This document shows, piece by piece, positions 17,829 through 28,500 of a stretch of 64,000 nt of DNA. Source of the stretch: Mucilaginibacter gilvus (GTDB taxonomy: Bacteria; Bacteroidota; Bacteroidia; Sphingobacteriales; Sphingobacteriaceae); NCBI RefSeq assembly GCF_004054195.1, contig NZ_SBIW01000003.1, forward strand, positions 558,001 to 622,000. Direction: 5' to 3'. The notes under the pieces were generated by a model. That model was not told the DNA's origin, searched no databases, and was given only the letters and a program-made list of their open reading frames with translations. Numbering within the stretch: the first letter of the stretch is position 1; each line of letters starts with the position of its first letter. A program made the position numbers and the translations under genes.

Positions 17829-19379
17829 TTAAAATGAATATCCGGGGTTTTGCTCCATGCCAGGGTTCAGGTTTCTCTCGGGCAATGGTACTGGGAATAA
17901 AAACTTGAAAGCCCGTATATTAAAAGCGCTTGGCTCCAGGTTGGTATAGGTGGTTTTAGCTTTATCCGCGTAAGTCTGCATAATGCTTAAACCATTTGGC
18001 ACACGTTGCAGATCATGAAAACGCTTGTTCTCGAAGGCCAGCTCAACGCGCCTCTCGTGCAAAATAATATCCCTAAGTGCCGATTGACCACTTTCGTTAG
18101 TGGCGGGTAAACCTGCCCTGGTACGCACGGCATTAAGCGCTATAAGCGGCGATTTACCTTGCTCGTTCTGCGCCTCGGCCAATAGCAGTAAGGCTTCAGA
18201 GTAGCGGTACATAGGCCAGTCGTCGTTTGAGTTTGAGGTGGCCAAATATGGGCCATGAACATACTTTTTGATGAACGGCGTATAAGCCTGGCCGGCTTTG
18301 GGTATGTAACCGGCAGCGCTTTTAACGGCTGTGATTTTCATTACAAAGCTGGCGTCATTGGTGCCCTCGGCGATACCTATAGAGGCATCTAAACGCTTAT
18401 CGTTAGCCTCGTAGGTATTCAGCAGATCGAAGGATGGGATATTCCAGCCTGAGCCCGTGGTGTTGGTTGGGAACGCCGTACCGGTAATAAGTACGGTAGT
18501 AGTTGTTTTTGGCAAAAACTGAAAAATAACCGTGTTAGGCTGCGTGCCTACTGCGGTACCTTCTAAATATTGCACCTCGAACAAAGATTCCCTGCCGTTT
18601 TTGTTTGCCGGCAAAAAGGCATCAGCATAATTGGCATTAAGCCCATAGCCCATGGCCGGCAGGGTATTTAACAGTTCTTCTGCTTCGGCGTATTTCTTCT
18701 GGGTAACATACACATCGGCCAGCAGCATGGTTGCCGAGCCTTTGGTAGCTTCGCCGCTTTGCGGGAACTTTGCAGGTGGCAGCAGCTCTTTTATCGCATC
18801 CTTAGCATCGCTGATGATCTGGGCGTAAACTTCATCGGCAGTGGCGCGATTTTTAAATGCCTCCTCGGCCTTGGTTACCTCTGTTAAATACAAAGGCACA
18901 CCGCCAAATAAACGTACCAGTTTAAAGTAGTTCCAGGCGCGCAGGAATTTGGCTTGGCCATCGGCCCTTGCCTTGCCTGCAACGGTTGCTTTTGCTGCTT
19001 GTGGTATGCGGCCTATCACAATATTTGAGCGCGATATACCGGTGTAGCAATGGTAGTAAACAGCGTTTACATAATCGTTATTGGCATCGTTGTTCCAATC
19101 AGATACGTTTTCGCGGTAAACGGTAGCGGTACCACGGTTGTTTGGGTTGGGGATGTAATGCGTGTTATCCGACCGCATCTCCGAAGTATGGTAATCGTTT
19201 ATCAACAGATCGCGCAGGGGTACGTAGGCTGCTGCAACTGCTTGCTCCAACTGATCGTCTGTCTGGAAAAACGTTTCGGGCGAAAGTGAATCCTCGGGCA
19301 CCAGGTTTATAAAATCTTTTTTACATGATGTTGCTGCCATAAGGCCCAGCACCATCATTACGATATATTTCTTTTTCAT
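17829..19379 (-). CDS. SusD/RagB-family nutrient-binding lipoprotein (second pair)
   Basis: 516 aa. The lipobox is AATSC (Cys19). The SusD helical core shows KFLRAWNYFKLVRLFGGVPLYL and RYSEALLLLAEAQNEQGK, and the end is LFPVPLPERNLNPGMEQNPGY. It follows its SusC by 17 nt and precedes the YncE/phosphoesterase gene by 11 nt. As the surface lid of the SusC channel it should hold the ligand before import. Confidence 0.95.
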   Translation of the reverse strand: MKKKYIVMMVLGLMAATSCKKDFINLVPEDSLSPETFFQTDDQLEQAVAAAYVPLRDLLINDYHTSEMRSDNTHYIPNPNNRGTATVYRENVSDWNNDANNDYVNAVYYHCYTGISRSNIVIGRIPQAAKATVAGKARADGQAKFLRAWNYFKLVRLFGGVPLYLTEVTKAEEAFKNRATADEVYAQIISDAKDAIKELLPPAKFPQSGEATKGSATMLLADVYVTQKKYAEAEELLNTLPAMGYGLNANYADAFLPANKNGRESLFEVQYLEGTAVGTQPNTVIFQFLPKTTTTVLITGTAFPTNTTGSGWNIPSFDLLNTYEANDKRLDASIGIAEGTNDASFVMKITAVKSAAGYIPKAGQAYTPFIKKYVHGPYLATSNSNDDWPMYRYSEALLLLAEAQNEQGKSPLIALNAVRTRAGLPATNESGQSALRDIILHERRVELAFENKRFHDLQRVPNGLSIMQTYADKAKTTYTNLEPSAFNIRAFKFLFPVPLPERNLNPGMEQNPGYSF

Positions 19380-19396
19380 GTTGTTTTTAAAAAGGA

Positions 19397-22300
19397 TTAT
19401 TTAAATGTTGCGTTTAAACCGATGGAAAATGTGCGTGGTACCGGGTAACCGTTCTCATCGACCCCAATACCGTTCAAAGCATCAGAACCAGAAAGGGCTA
19501 TCTCCGGGTTGGCACCGGTATACCCCGTGATGATAAATGCACGCTGTACTGAACCATACACCCTTAGGTTTTTAAGCAGAAGGGCGTTTTTTAGCTTGAA
19601 GGTATAACCTAACGAGATGTTTTTAGCCGTTAGATATGACCCATTCTCCAGCCACTGCGTATTCACAGAGCGGCCAATAGCGGTGGTGCCGGTTTTGGTA
19701 CGCGGATAAATACCTGAGCCCGGGTTATCGATAGAACGCCAGTGGTCCAACGCGGATACAAGTGGTACGCGTGAACCATCCAGGTTGGTTAAGTACGCCC
19801 ATTTTGAGGCTGCCAGTATTTTGCCCCCCACCTGGCCAGACATGGAAACGTTAAGGTCGAAGTTTTTGTAGGAAAAGGTGTTGGTTATCCCGAAGGTGAA
19901 ATCGGGTGTTGGGTCGCCAATAAAAGTACGGTCGTTTACGTCATCAATAATGCCGTCACCGTTTAGATCCTTCATTTTCAGCGTACCGATATCTGATGAG
20001 CCGTTATCTGTTAGCCCTGTGCTTTTGTACTTGGCAGAGCTGGCCAAATCGGCAGCATCTTTATATAGGCCAAGATTAACAAAGCCGTAAAACTCGCCTA
20101 AATGGTGGCCCACCTGGTTGCGGTAATAATCGGATGTTACGGTGTTGTTTCTGCGCAGGTAGCCGGGGTCTACCAGGTTTTTGATCAGGTTGCGCTCAAA
20201 AGCTACATTGAGGTTGGTATTCCATTTAAAGGCGCCGGTGGTGTTTACCGTGTTTAGGGTTATCTCGTGTCCCCAAAACTCCAGCTGGCCAATGTTGTAC
20301 TGGATGTTTACAAAGCCCGATGCCCTTGGTATGGGGCGGGCCTGTATCAACCCGTCAGACATTTTGTGGTAGTAATCGTAGTTTAACGAGATGCGGTTCT
20401 TTAGAATAGAAAGCTCCACGCCAACATCAAACTGTTTGTTTTTTTCCCAGGCAAGTTCCGAGTTGCCCAGCGTGCCAACCGTTTGGCCCTGTATAAGCGC
20501 TCCGTTTAGCAGGTAGTTGTATTTTGATACGGTAGGTATGGCGGTAAAGTTGCCAAAGCTGTTGTTACCGGTAATACCGTAGCTGGCGCGTAGTTTCAAC
20601 AGGTCTATCAGCGGGAAACGTTCCATGAAAGATTCGTCGCTGATGATCCAGCCGGCAGAAACCGATGGAAAGTAACCGTACTTGCGGTCGGCACCAAACC
20701 TTGATGAACCATCCTGGCGGATAGCGCCCTGCAATAAGTATTTGCCTTTGTAATTGTAGTTTAAGCGGCCAATGGCAGATAGCAACGAGTATTGTGTGGT
20801 GTTGCTGCTCCCTGCGGATATAATAGATGCCGCGCTCAGGTAAGGGATGTCATCGCTTGGGAAACCTGTACCCGTAACCGAATTGCTTTTCGATTCGAAG
20901 CGTTGCACCGAGTAACCCGCTAAGGCTTGCAGGTGATGGTCGTTACCAAAATTCTTCTCGTAGTTTAAGTATGATTCTGCTGTGTAGGAAAAATTATCAA
21001 CGGATGAACTGATCCCCGTAGATGCCGCAGGCGCGCCGGAAGATGTTGATAGAGTGATGGATGGCGAAAATTGGCTACGTGTTTCGGCACCTTTATCAAT
21101 ACCTACATTCGTTTTTAAGCTGATCCCAGGTAAAAATTCGTAGTTGATGTAACCGTTACCCAATATACGGGTGGTGATGTAATCGTCCTGTGTTTCGCTA
21201 AGCAAGGCAAGCGGGTTTACATACGCGCTCATGCCTGTAGAGAAGGCACCCACGGTGTAGGTACCATCGGCGTTGTAAGGCTGGGTAAGCGGGCTTGCTT
21301 CAAATATACGCTCGTAAAAACCACCAACGCCATCGCTGGTAAGTCGGTTGTTATGGTCCATACGGTAGCTTGGTGCCAGATTAAAACCAACCTTTAGTTG
21401 GTTGCGGCTGCCCAGGCTCAAATCGTGGTTAATGCGCAGGGATAATAATTTTGTACCGGAATTGATCAGCACGCCGTCCTGTGCTTCGTATCCAAACAGT
21501 ACAGCAGAAGATGATTTTTCTCGGGCCGAAAGTATGTTTAAGCTATAGCTTTGAATAGGTGCGGTGCGGGTGGTTAGTTTAAACCAATCTGTACCGGCAC
21601 CGTACTGCGATGGGTTTTGGTAAATATCCGGCACTACGGCGGTAAAAGGGGATTCGTAAAGTTTGGCATCGGTGAACTTCTCGTTCATAAACTCTGCAAA
21701 CTGCGTTGCGTTCATCGTTTTAGGCACACTGCTGGCGGGGATCTTCTGCACGCCGTAATTAGCGCTGAACTCTATTTTAGAGTCACCCGGTTTTGCATGC
21801 TTAGTAGTGATAAGGATAACGCCGTTTGCCGCACGCGAGCCGTACAAGGCTGTTGCCGATGCATCTTTAAGCACCGTAAACGATTCAATTTCATCGGGGT
21901 TGATGTTGTTGATGCTACCGGTTATAGGCATCCCGTCTATTACAAACAATGGCTGATAATCTGTAGCTAAGGAAGCCGAACCACGGATACGGAACGCGAT
22001 ACCACGGCCTGGCTGGCCACTGGATTGGCCAACGCTTACACCGGCAACTTTGCCTGCCAGTTGCTCGCCAAACTGCATTACAGGCATATCTTGCAATGGT
22101 GCTGCGTTTAACTGGCTTATAGCGCCGGTTACCTCGCGGTTACGTTGCTTACCGTAACTCACGGTAACTTCGCTAAGGGTGCTGCTGCCTTTAAAAATAA
22201 TATCCTGGTGGTAAGGCTTATCTGCCGATACCTGGATGTTGGCAAACTCCATCATTTTATAGCCCACAAAAGTGGCTTGTATGATATAAGTTCCTTCCTG

Positions 22301-22789
22301 TAAACTGAGGGTGTAATTACCGTTTACATCGGCAGTAGTGCCCCGGGTGGTACCGGCAACCCTAATGTTTGCGCCGGGTAGGGTGGCGCCGCTTTCGTCT
22401 GTTACCTTACCGTATATTTTACCGGGGGCGGCGCGTTTGGTGAGCACAATGTTGCCTGCCGATTCGCGAAAGATGATATTGGTGCCTGTAAATAAAGCGG
22501 TCAATACGTTCTCCACGGTTTCGCCCTCAAAAGATGAGGCTTCCACAGGCTTCTCTTTCAGCCCAAGGTAATCGGTGTCATAAGCAAAGCCAAGGTTGGT
22601 TGTTTGCTCTATTTTTTTTAACGCGGTGTAAAGGTTATCATGATTAAACCGAACCTTAACCTTTTGGTTAAGCCCCTGCGCGTTTACGCCCCCGGCGCTA
22701 ACCGATAACAGGCCGAAGGTTAATAAGATACTAAAGGATAGGATTGTAATTCGCATAAATCGCTTACACAAGTGTGTACAATAATTCAT
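19397..22789 (-). CDS. SusC/RagA TonB-dependent transporter with STN signalling domain
   Basis: About 1130 aa from the ATG at 22789 (MNYCTHLCKRF). That start is preferred over 22864 because the signal peptide follows it and the extra 25 residues are hydrophilic. After the signal comes an STN domain (residues about 40-110: LYTALKKIEQTTNLGFAYD), the carboxypeptidase-regulatory-like domain (GKVTDESGATLPGANIRV), the plug (PLFVIDGMPITGS, ATALYGSRAANGVILITT) and a barrel ending in FSIGLNATFK. STN domains touch FecR-type anti-sigma factors when ligand is bound. The gene directly upstream is a FecR and the next an ECF sigma, so this transporter is probably both importer and ligand sensor of the locus. 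Confidence 0.95.
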   Translation of the reverse strand: MNYCTHLCKRFMRITILSFSILLTFGLLSVSAGGVNAQGLNQKVKVRFNHDNLYTALKKIEQTTNLGFAYDTDYLGLKEKPVEASSFEGETVENVLTALFTGTNIIFRESAGNIVLTKRAAPGKIYGKVTDESGATLPGANIRVAGTTRGTTADVNGNYTLSLQEGTYIIQATFVGYKMMEFANIQVSADKPYHQDIIFKGSSTLSEVTVSYGKQRNREVTGAISQLNAAPLQDMPVMQFGEQLAGKVAGVSVGQSSGQPGRGIAFRIRGSASLATDYQPLFVIDGMPITGSINNINPDEIESFTVLKDASATALYGSRAANGVILITTKHAKPGDSKIEFSANYGVQKIPASSVPKTMNATQFAEFMNEKFTDAKLYESPFTAVVPDIYQNPSQYGAGTDWFKLTTRTAPIQSYSLNILSAREKSSSAVLFGYEAQDGVLINSGTKLLSLRINHDLSLGSRNQLKVGFNLAPSYRMDHNNRLTSDGVGGFYERIFEASPLTQPYNADGTYTVGAFSTGMSAYVNPLALLSETQDDYITTRILGNGYINYEFLPGISLKTNVGIDKGAETRSQFSPSITLSTSSGAPAASTGISSSVDNFSYTAESYLNYEKNFGNDHHLQALAGYSVQRFESKSNSVTGTGFPSDDIPYLSAASIISAGSSNTTQYSLLSAIGRLNYNYKGKYLLQGAIRQDGSSRFGADRKYGYFPSVSAGWIISDESFMERFPLIDLLKLRASYGITGNNSFGNFTAIPTVSKYNYLLNGALIQGQTVGTLGNSELAWEKNKQFDVGVELSILKNRISLNYDYYHKMSDGLIQARPIPRASGFVNIQYNIGQLEFWGHEITLNTVNTTGAFKWNTNLNVAFERNLIKNLVDPGYLRRNNTVTSDYYRNQVGHHLGEFYGFVNLGLYKDAADLASSAKYKSTGLTDNGSSDIGTLKMKDLNGDGIIDDVNDRTFIGDPTPDFTFGITNTFSYKNFDLNVSMSGQVGGKILAASKWAYLTNLDGSRVPLVSALDHWRSIDNPGSGIYPRTKTGTTAIGRSVNTQWLENGSYLTAKNISLGYTFKLKNALLLKNLRVYGSVQRAFIITGYTGANPEIALSGSDALNGIGVDENGYPVPRTFSIGLNATFK

Positions 22790-22866
22790 ATTTTTGTTTT
22801 GCTTACGTGATTTTGAATAAGTTACTGGGCATTGCATAACTGGATTGCCGTCCGTTGTCTGCAAAA

Positions 22867-22902
22867 AATTAAGAAGCGGTTCTGGGTAACAGGCCGCTTT
22901 TT
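22867..22902 (-). terminator. Terminator between FecR and the STN-SusC gene
   Basis: Stem AAGCGG/CCGCTT on the minus strand, followed by a T-rich run (TTAATTTTTT). It would end the sigma/FecR transcript, so SusC and the following genes need their own promoter, presumably the target of the ECF sigma factor. Confidence 0.65.
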
Positions 22903-22905
22903 TAT

Positions 22906-23844
22906 TTAATAGAGAATTATATCGTTCCCCTCCTTTCTGAAATGCGTATGGTGGAGCTGGCTTATCAGCCCCAAAACCTGGCTTGCCGGCAGGTTGTGCA
23001 TTAACCGGAGCGTAAACCGGTAGCCGCCCACTTTTTTATTGCCGGCTTTTATAGACAGCCCATATATGTTTTTTACAATGGTAGATAGCTCGTTAAAGCC
23101 CGCCTGGTCTAAATAGGTAAAGCCCTTTTGCCAGCTTTGGGCGTGGTTTAAGTCGACCGTTAATTGCTGAATTGCGCCGTTTATAATGTTGTAGTTAAGC
23201 TGCTGGCCCGGCATTAGCATAGCCAGTGTTTTTGATTTACCCGTAACGCCAACTTTGCCCGTTGTAACGGTTACGCTTATGGCATGAAGATTTTTATAGG
23301 CGCGGATATTGAACGATGTACCCAGCACCTGCACATTTAAAGGGGAAGTATGTACTATAAAAGGGCGTTCGGGATCTCTTTTGATTTGGAAAAACGCTTC
23401 ACCTTCTTCTAACACCACTTCGCGAAGCTGCCCGCTAAACACGTTTGGTATTTTTAAACGGCTTGCCGCATTAAGGCGGATTAACGACCCATCCGATAAC
23501 ACCAGTTCTCTTAATCCTTTAGTGCCCGTGGTAACGGTGGTGTAAGTTTGCGTTTTTGATACCGGGCCTTTCCTAAGCCTCCAGCCAAAAAAGCAAATTG
23601 TTAAAAATATGGCAAAGCTGGCCGCTACCCTTAAAATGGGCAGTTGAATTACAGAATGTTTTAGGGTGGCGGCTTTCACGCCCCTGCTAATGGCCCGGCG
23701 TATTTTTTCGGCATCTTCACGGCCAACAAAGCGTTCTTGCTGTTCGTACGATTTGTACCAGGCTTCCACCAGGGCGCTTTCGGTTTCGTTAGCTTTTCCT
23801 TCGCGGTAGCGTTGTAATATCTTTCTTAATTTGTAGATGTCCAT
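22906..23844 (-). CDS. FecR-family anti-sigma factor
   Basis: 312 aa from the ATG at 23844 (MDIYKLRKILQRY), which fits FecR proteins better than the ATG 5 codons upstream. The cytoplasmic N-terminus ends at a single membrane span near residues 85-105 (AASFAIFLTICFFGW). Next comes the periplasmic FecR domain (LVLSDGSLIRLNAASRLKIP, then VLEEGEAFFQIKRDPERPF). The last ~70 residues look like the DUF4974 domain that receives STN contacts. It lies between the ECF sigma gene (72 nt upstream) and STN-SusC and is expected to hold the sigma factor inactive until the transporter binds ligand. Confidence 0.95.
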   Translation of the reverse strand: MDIYKLRKILQRYREGKANETESALVEAWYKSYEQQERFVGREDAEKIRRAISRGVKAATLKHSVIQLPILRVAASFAIFLTICFFGWRLRKGPVSKTQTYTTVTTGTKGLRELVLSDGSLIRLNAASRLKIPNVFSGQLREVVLEEGEAFFQIKRDPERPFIVHTSPLNVQVLGTSFNIRAYKNLHAISVTVTTGKVGVTGKSKTLAMLMPGQQLNYNIINGAIQQLTVDLNHAQSWQKGFTYLDQAGFNELSTIVKNIYGLSIKAGNKKVGGYRFTLRLMHNLPASQVLGLISQLHHTHFRKEGNDIILY

Positions 23845-23916
23845 TAGCTGTGTTCTCAAGAATAAGTCGTTGAGAAAGCCGTTTGGTACTTTTAATTAAT
23901 ATGATGATTACGTTAA

Positions 23917-24513
23917 TTATTTGTAAAGGATGGCAGCTATCAGCGCCATGTATGTGAGGTGTTTTTCGGGGTGTTTCTCTGCGATAACAATTCGCAGGCG
24001 GCGCGATACCTCGGAGATGTAGTTTTTAACCGTTTGGTCTGCCAGCCCCAGTTCGCCGGCAATGGCCTTTACCGAAAGATTTTCGCTACGGAGCTGGTAT
24101 ACACGTTTCAACATTTCGGGCATCAGTTCAACCGTTTGTTGTAACGTTTTTTCCAGCTCCAGGTAATCGGTGATGGAGTCGATAGAATCTTCCAGCATAT
24201 TAATGCGATCGAGCGCATCTTCCAACTGTACCTCAGTCACCTTTTTTGAACGGAAGTGGCTGATTACGCTTAGCTTCACCGCGCTTTGCAGATAATTTTC
24301 CAGCGGGCCCTGTACGTTAAGGTAACTACGGCGCTGCCACAGTTTAATGAATATTTCCTGAACAATATCCTGCGCGGAATCGCTGCCGTTAAGCCTGGCA
24401 CGGGCACTTTGGTAACACCGCGCCCAGTGCCTGTCAAACAAAACATCAAAGGCCTCGTGGTTATCCCTTCGTATTTGTAGCAGCAACTCTTGTTCAGATA
24501 AATTTTTCATCAA
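23917..24513 (-). CDS. ECF RNA polymerase sigma factor (FecI/Bacteroidota type)
   Basis: 198 aa. Region 2 lies at about 20-85 (FDVLFDRHWARCYQSARAR, SAQDIVQEIFIKLWQRR) and region 4 at about 125-180 (VYQLRSENLSVKAIAGELG, then VKNYISEVSRRLR). Paired with the FecR gene directly downstream. By analogy it directs transcription of the STN-SusC operon when outer-membrane ligand is present. A hydrophobic tail (YMALIAAILYK) is common in this subgroup. Confidence 0.95.
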   Translation of the reverse strand: MMKNLSEQELLLQIRRDNHEAFDVLFDRHWARCYQSARARLNGSDSAQDIVQEIFIKLWQRRSYLNVQGPLENYLQSAVKLSVISHFRSKKVTEVQLEDALDRINMLEDSIDSITDYLELEKTLQQTVELMPEMLKRVYQLRSENLSVKAIAGELGLADQTVKNYISEVSRRLRIVIAEKHPEKHLTYMALIAAILYK

Positions 24514-24520
24514 TGTGATG

Positions 24521-24528
24521 CAAATGTA
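24521..24528 (-). promoter_or_regulatory. Possible -7 box of the ECF sigma gene
   Basis: TACATTTG on the minus strand, 8 nt before the ATG, matches TAnnTTTG. No -33 TTG is seen at the usual distance. Confidence 0.35.
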
Positions 24529-25306
24529 CCCGTTTAATGTTAAGCTAACTTTAAGTTGTTAAAAACACAGTGCGCGGGTGAAAATCCAATTATGCTTTGA
24601 TAAGATACAAGTTTGCTATGGAAGTGCTGGGAAATAAAAGGCCAGGAAAGGCACAGCCTGAAGAAAAATTTCCATTACGAGGGATTTTAAAATGCTAATA
24701 ATCTGAAAAGCTTAACCATCCGGATACTAAGCATCAGGGAGCTATAGGTTCGATGTATCACAAAATCATGTTCAAGGATTTCAACTTCAAATTGATTGGA
24801 CAAGCCATTGATTTAAGTTTATTTGATTAACAGTAAGATTAATAGTAAAAGAGGGTAAGAGCTGAAAAATCAGCCTCGGCAATTTGTGCAACCCAAATGT
24901 GCAGTTATTGAACCATTTTGTGAATGATTTAAGAGAGTTAGCTGCATAAGCAATTGTTTAACAGTTAAGTTAGAGAGGGTTCGAGTCCATTCTTTGAGCT
25001 ACCAAGGATAGAATCTAATTGCAAGGTAGTGAAGGAAATCGTACTTTTTTTTTCGTTATTTAAAACGCTTCTTTCTTTGCATGGCAATGCCTTTGTTTAG
25101 GTGAACGTTCATGACGCTCTCTTTATGTAGGAAAGTGCGTGCAAAATGGCAAAGCGCTGTAACAAACTGATCTTTTTATTCGCTCGGCTAACTGAAAAAA
25201 ATTACATGCAAACCTCGCGTAGGCCGACAATATATTATGTCGTGGGCCTTACATTCCTAAATTAACTTGCTAACCTCTTTAAATCATCCAAAAAGCGGTT
25301 CGATAT
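24529..25306. other. Long intergenic region, no gene recognised
   Basis: Divergent spacer between the ECF sigma gene and the sensor kinase. I find no credible coding frame. Short patches such as GGTTCGAGTCC near 24970 recall tRNA T arms, but no cloverleaf forms around them. Confidence 0.4.
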
Positions 25307-25366
25307 CTTTCCCCTACGGGCTACTAAAGGGGAAAGGTTATCAAAAGGTAGCTTTTCCCCTTTTTT
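25307..25366 (+). terminator. Terminator with a competing upstream hairpin (attenuator-like)
   Basis: Three segments can pair in two exclusive ways: CTTTCCCC (25307-25314), GGGGAAAG (25329-25336) and CTTTTCCCC (25352-25360). Segments 2 and 3 form an intrinsic terminator followed by six T. Segments 1 and 2 form an antiterminator. It lies about 220 nt upstream of the sensor kinase start, so it may control that operon through a long leader or end a small RNA. No leader peptide is obvious. Confidence 0.5.
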
Positions 25367-25588
25367 ATGCTTTGTAACTGCTTGTTAATCTGTAATATAA
25401 GTTCAAGCGGCTCGCTAAGTCGAGGAGTTCGATGTGCTATCCCGTCAAAACACAGATTTTTAAGGTACATCGAAACTATAAATTTTGCGCTTTTCTATAT
25501 CGCGCTGGTATCATGCCTTTTAACATTTCCCCAACTCACCAAATAAACTGTATTTTTAAAAAATTTAAATCTTCTTATCCAGTTTATT

Positions 25589-28500
25589 TTGCGCGTCCTG
25601 TATATCATATCGTTTTTTTTAGTGCTGCTAACAGGCGCCCGACTGCAGGCACAGGTTACGCGGGCTAAGGAGCTTTTTTACCACCTGGGTGAGAAGGATG
25701 GACTATCAGATAATCTTGTGAATTGCTTTTTTCAGGATAGCCACGGTGTAATGTGGATGGGTACACAAAATGGGCTGAATAGTTTCGATGGCTCCGAGAT
25801 TCGCAACTGGTATTCGGGTACTGGGGGCAATGGTCATCTTGCGGACAACGTGGTGAATGCCATCGGAGAGGATAACACCCATGCAGTGTGGGTAGCCACC
25901 AACAATGGCATCTCGTCACTCGACCCTATTACGCATAAAATACGAACATACCGCACTACGGGCGCTAATTTTATATACAGCCTTGCAGTTGATGGCAATA
26001 AGCTATGGCTCGGCTCCGGAGACGGATTGCTTCTATTCGACATTCGTACTAAAACATTTACTCCTTTTATAAACAAGGTGAACAAGGCCAACAGTCTTAG
26101 CCGCCTGGACAATTATATCAACTATGTATATTTAGACAGTAAAAAAAGGCTTTGGACAGCCACTATGAATGGGCTGTGGATGTTTAATATCAAAAAGCAA
26201 GCGTTCGAACAGTATGATGGTCCAAAAAATGACCCCCGATTCGAAAGTATGTTTACTATGGTTTATGAGGACCATAAAGGCAAAATATGGGCGGGCGGAT
26301 GGAGCAGAGGCCTTAAACAAATAATACCCGAAACGCACCAGGTTGTGAACTTTAATAGGGTGCCTTCAATGCCATCGCACATTATGAGTATTGTTGAACA
26401 GTTAAATAACCAGAAACAATACCGGCTTTGGGTAAACGACTTTTTGACTGAATTGAACGTGGATAAAATGCAGGCCCAGCCGCACGATTTAAAGCCCATA
26501 GCAGGGGCCACATCGCTCAATCCACGCTGCCTGTATGTATCGCACGATAATTTGCTATGGATATCTACTGTAAAGGGGGTTTATATTCTTGACCAGTCGC
26601 GGCAATTGTTCAAGAATTATTTTGTTTCGCAACGAACAAATATTTCCAACCAAAACCCATCCCTATTTGCCGGGGATGGAAAGCTATGGCTGGGCGGCGA
26701 TAATGACTTTGTGCTTAAAATGCTTGATTATAATTTTAATGTAATAAAAGATTATACGCCGGTTTTTCACCACTTGAGTAAAGATATTAATAACAGCGGG
26801 CTCGCGGTAACGAACATAGTTCCACATACTGACAAGGAGCTCTACCTGGCAACCTCGGGCGGGGTGTTCAGGGTCGATAAAAGGACTAATAAAGTAAGCA
26901 TACTAAGTAGCAGCGTTGGCGATAGTTCAAGAAAAACATCTTTTATCAATAACATTTATTTTAATCACGATAAAATATGGTGCTTCCCCTGGCGGTATGG
27001 TGTTTGGGAGTACGACGCCAAACAGAATAAATTTATATCTCTGGTAAATAAACTGCCGGATGGAAAAGTACTTAAAAACCTGAACCTGGCCAATGGCGTT
27101 GAAGACAAGGCGGGTAATATATGGATAGCCGATATGGATTACGGCTTGATAAAATATACCTCGTTAACTAAAAAATTCGCCCGGGTTGTTAACAAATATG
27201 TGCCACCCTTTAGCCGTGTACTTAATATAATGGCGCTTAATGGCAAACTGTGGACGGTTGCCAACAACGATGTGGTGGAGATAGACCCGGTAACAAATGA
27301 TTCGCGTGTTTGGTCGTTACCCGAAGGAATGAACAGGTATACTCATGACTATACCAGCGATAACGACGGCAATATCTGGATGGCTACCCGTACCGGGCTT
27401 ATCGCTTTTAATACCAACAACTTCGGCTCTAGCCGTTATACGGAAGAGGACGGTTTAATAAACAACGATATGGACGGCACGCTTAAAAAGCTTCCCTCGG
27501 GTGAGATGGTCTATGCAGGCGAAAACTATATAACCACTTTTACACCGGCTAACTTGTTGCGTACACCCGCCCGTAAGGAACTGTTGCTAACGGAGGTTAG
27601 CACAGGTGACACCGACCAGTTGCTGAGCTACACCTCAAAAGTAGTGGTACCGCCGGGTAAGGAGCGGGTTAAGATAAAATGGGCTTTTGTTAACTACTCT
27701 AATCCCATGCAAAACCGGTATTACAGCAAAATAGATAAAATAGATAAAGACTGGAACTATGCCGGCAACAAAGGGATGGTTGAGTATAACGGTTTAAGTC
27801 CCGGCGAATACAAATTCAGTTATCGTGCGGTAACATCCGACGGTTTGGCTGATGCAGAACGGACGATCACTATCATCGTGAGTCCAAGGTTTTGGCAAAC
27901 TTGGTGGTTCCAGGGGATAATGGTATTGTGCTTTATTACGGGAGTCATGGTCGTTATACAATATGTACGGCTTCGCGAACAGCGCAAATCGGCGATCCAA
28001 TTGCAACTATCGGCTTTGGAGATGAAAGCTTTGCGGGCACAAATGAATCCGCATTTTATTTTTAACGCGCTGAATTCCATACAGGAGTGTATCATCACTA
28101 AAAATACCGATACCGCTTATAGTTATTTGTCGAGCTTTTCGAAACTTGTGCGGATGATACTGGAAAATTCTGAAAAGCAATTTATTACGCTTGCCGATGA
28201 AGTAGAAACTTTGAAATTGTACCTTGCGATAGAGAAATTGCGCTTCGACGATACTTTTGAGTACCTTATACAAACCGCACCGGAGATCGATATTTCCTTT
28301 ATCAGGTTACCTGCAATGATCATTCAGCCTTTTGTGGAAAATGCGCTTTGGCACGGCCTTATCCATAAAAAAGGAGATAAAAAACTGGTGATCAGTTTTG
28401 CACAGGCGAACAAACATTTGATATGTGTTATAAAAGATAACGGAGTAGGGCGGGGGCTGGCTGGGCAAATGACGTCAGCCAGTACCATAAAAAAGCACTC

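Noticed and set aside
24950..25020. A tRNA T-arm-like patch (GGTTCGAGTCC) in the long spacer.
   Set aside because: The T stem has mismatches and no anticodon or acceptor arm can be built around it.
25432..25668. A 78-codon plus-strand frame overlapping the sensor kinase start.
   Set aside because: It runs into the kinase signal-peptide region in another frame, and the kinase frame has clear domain support.
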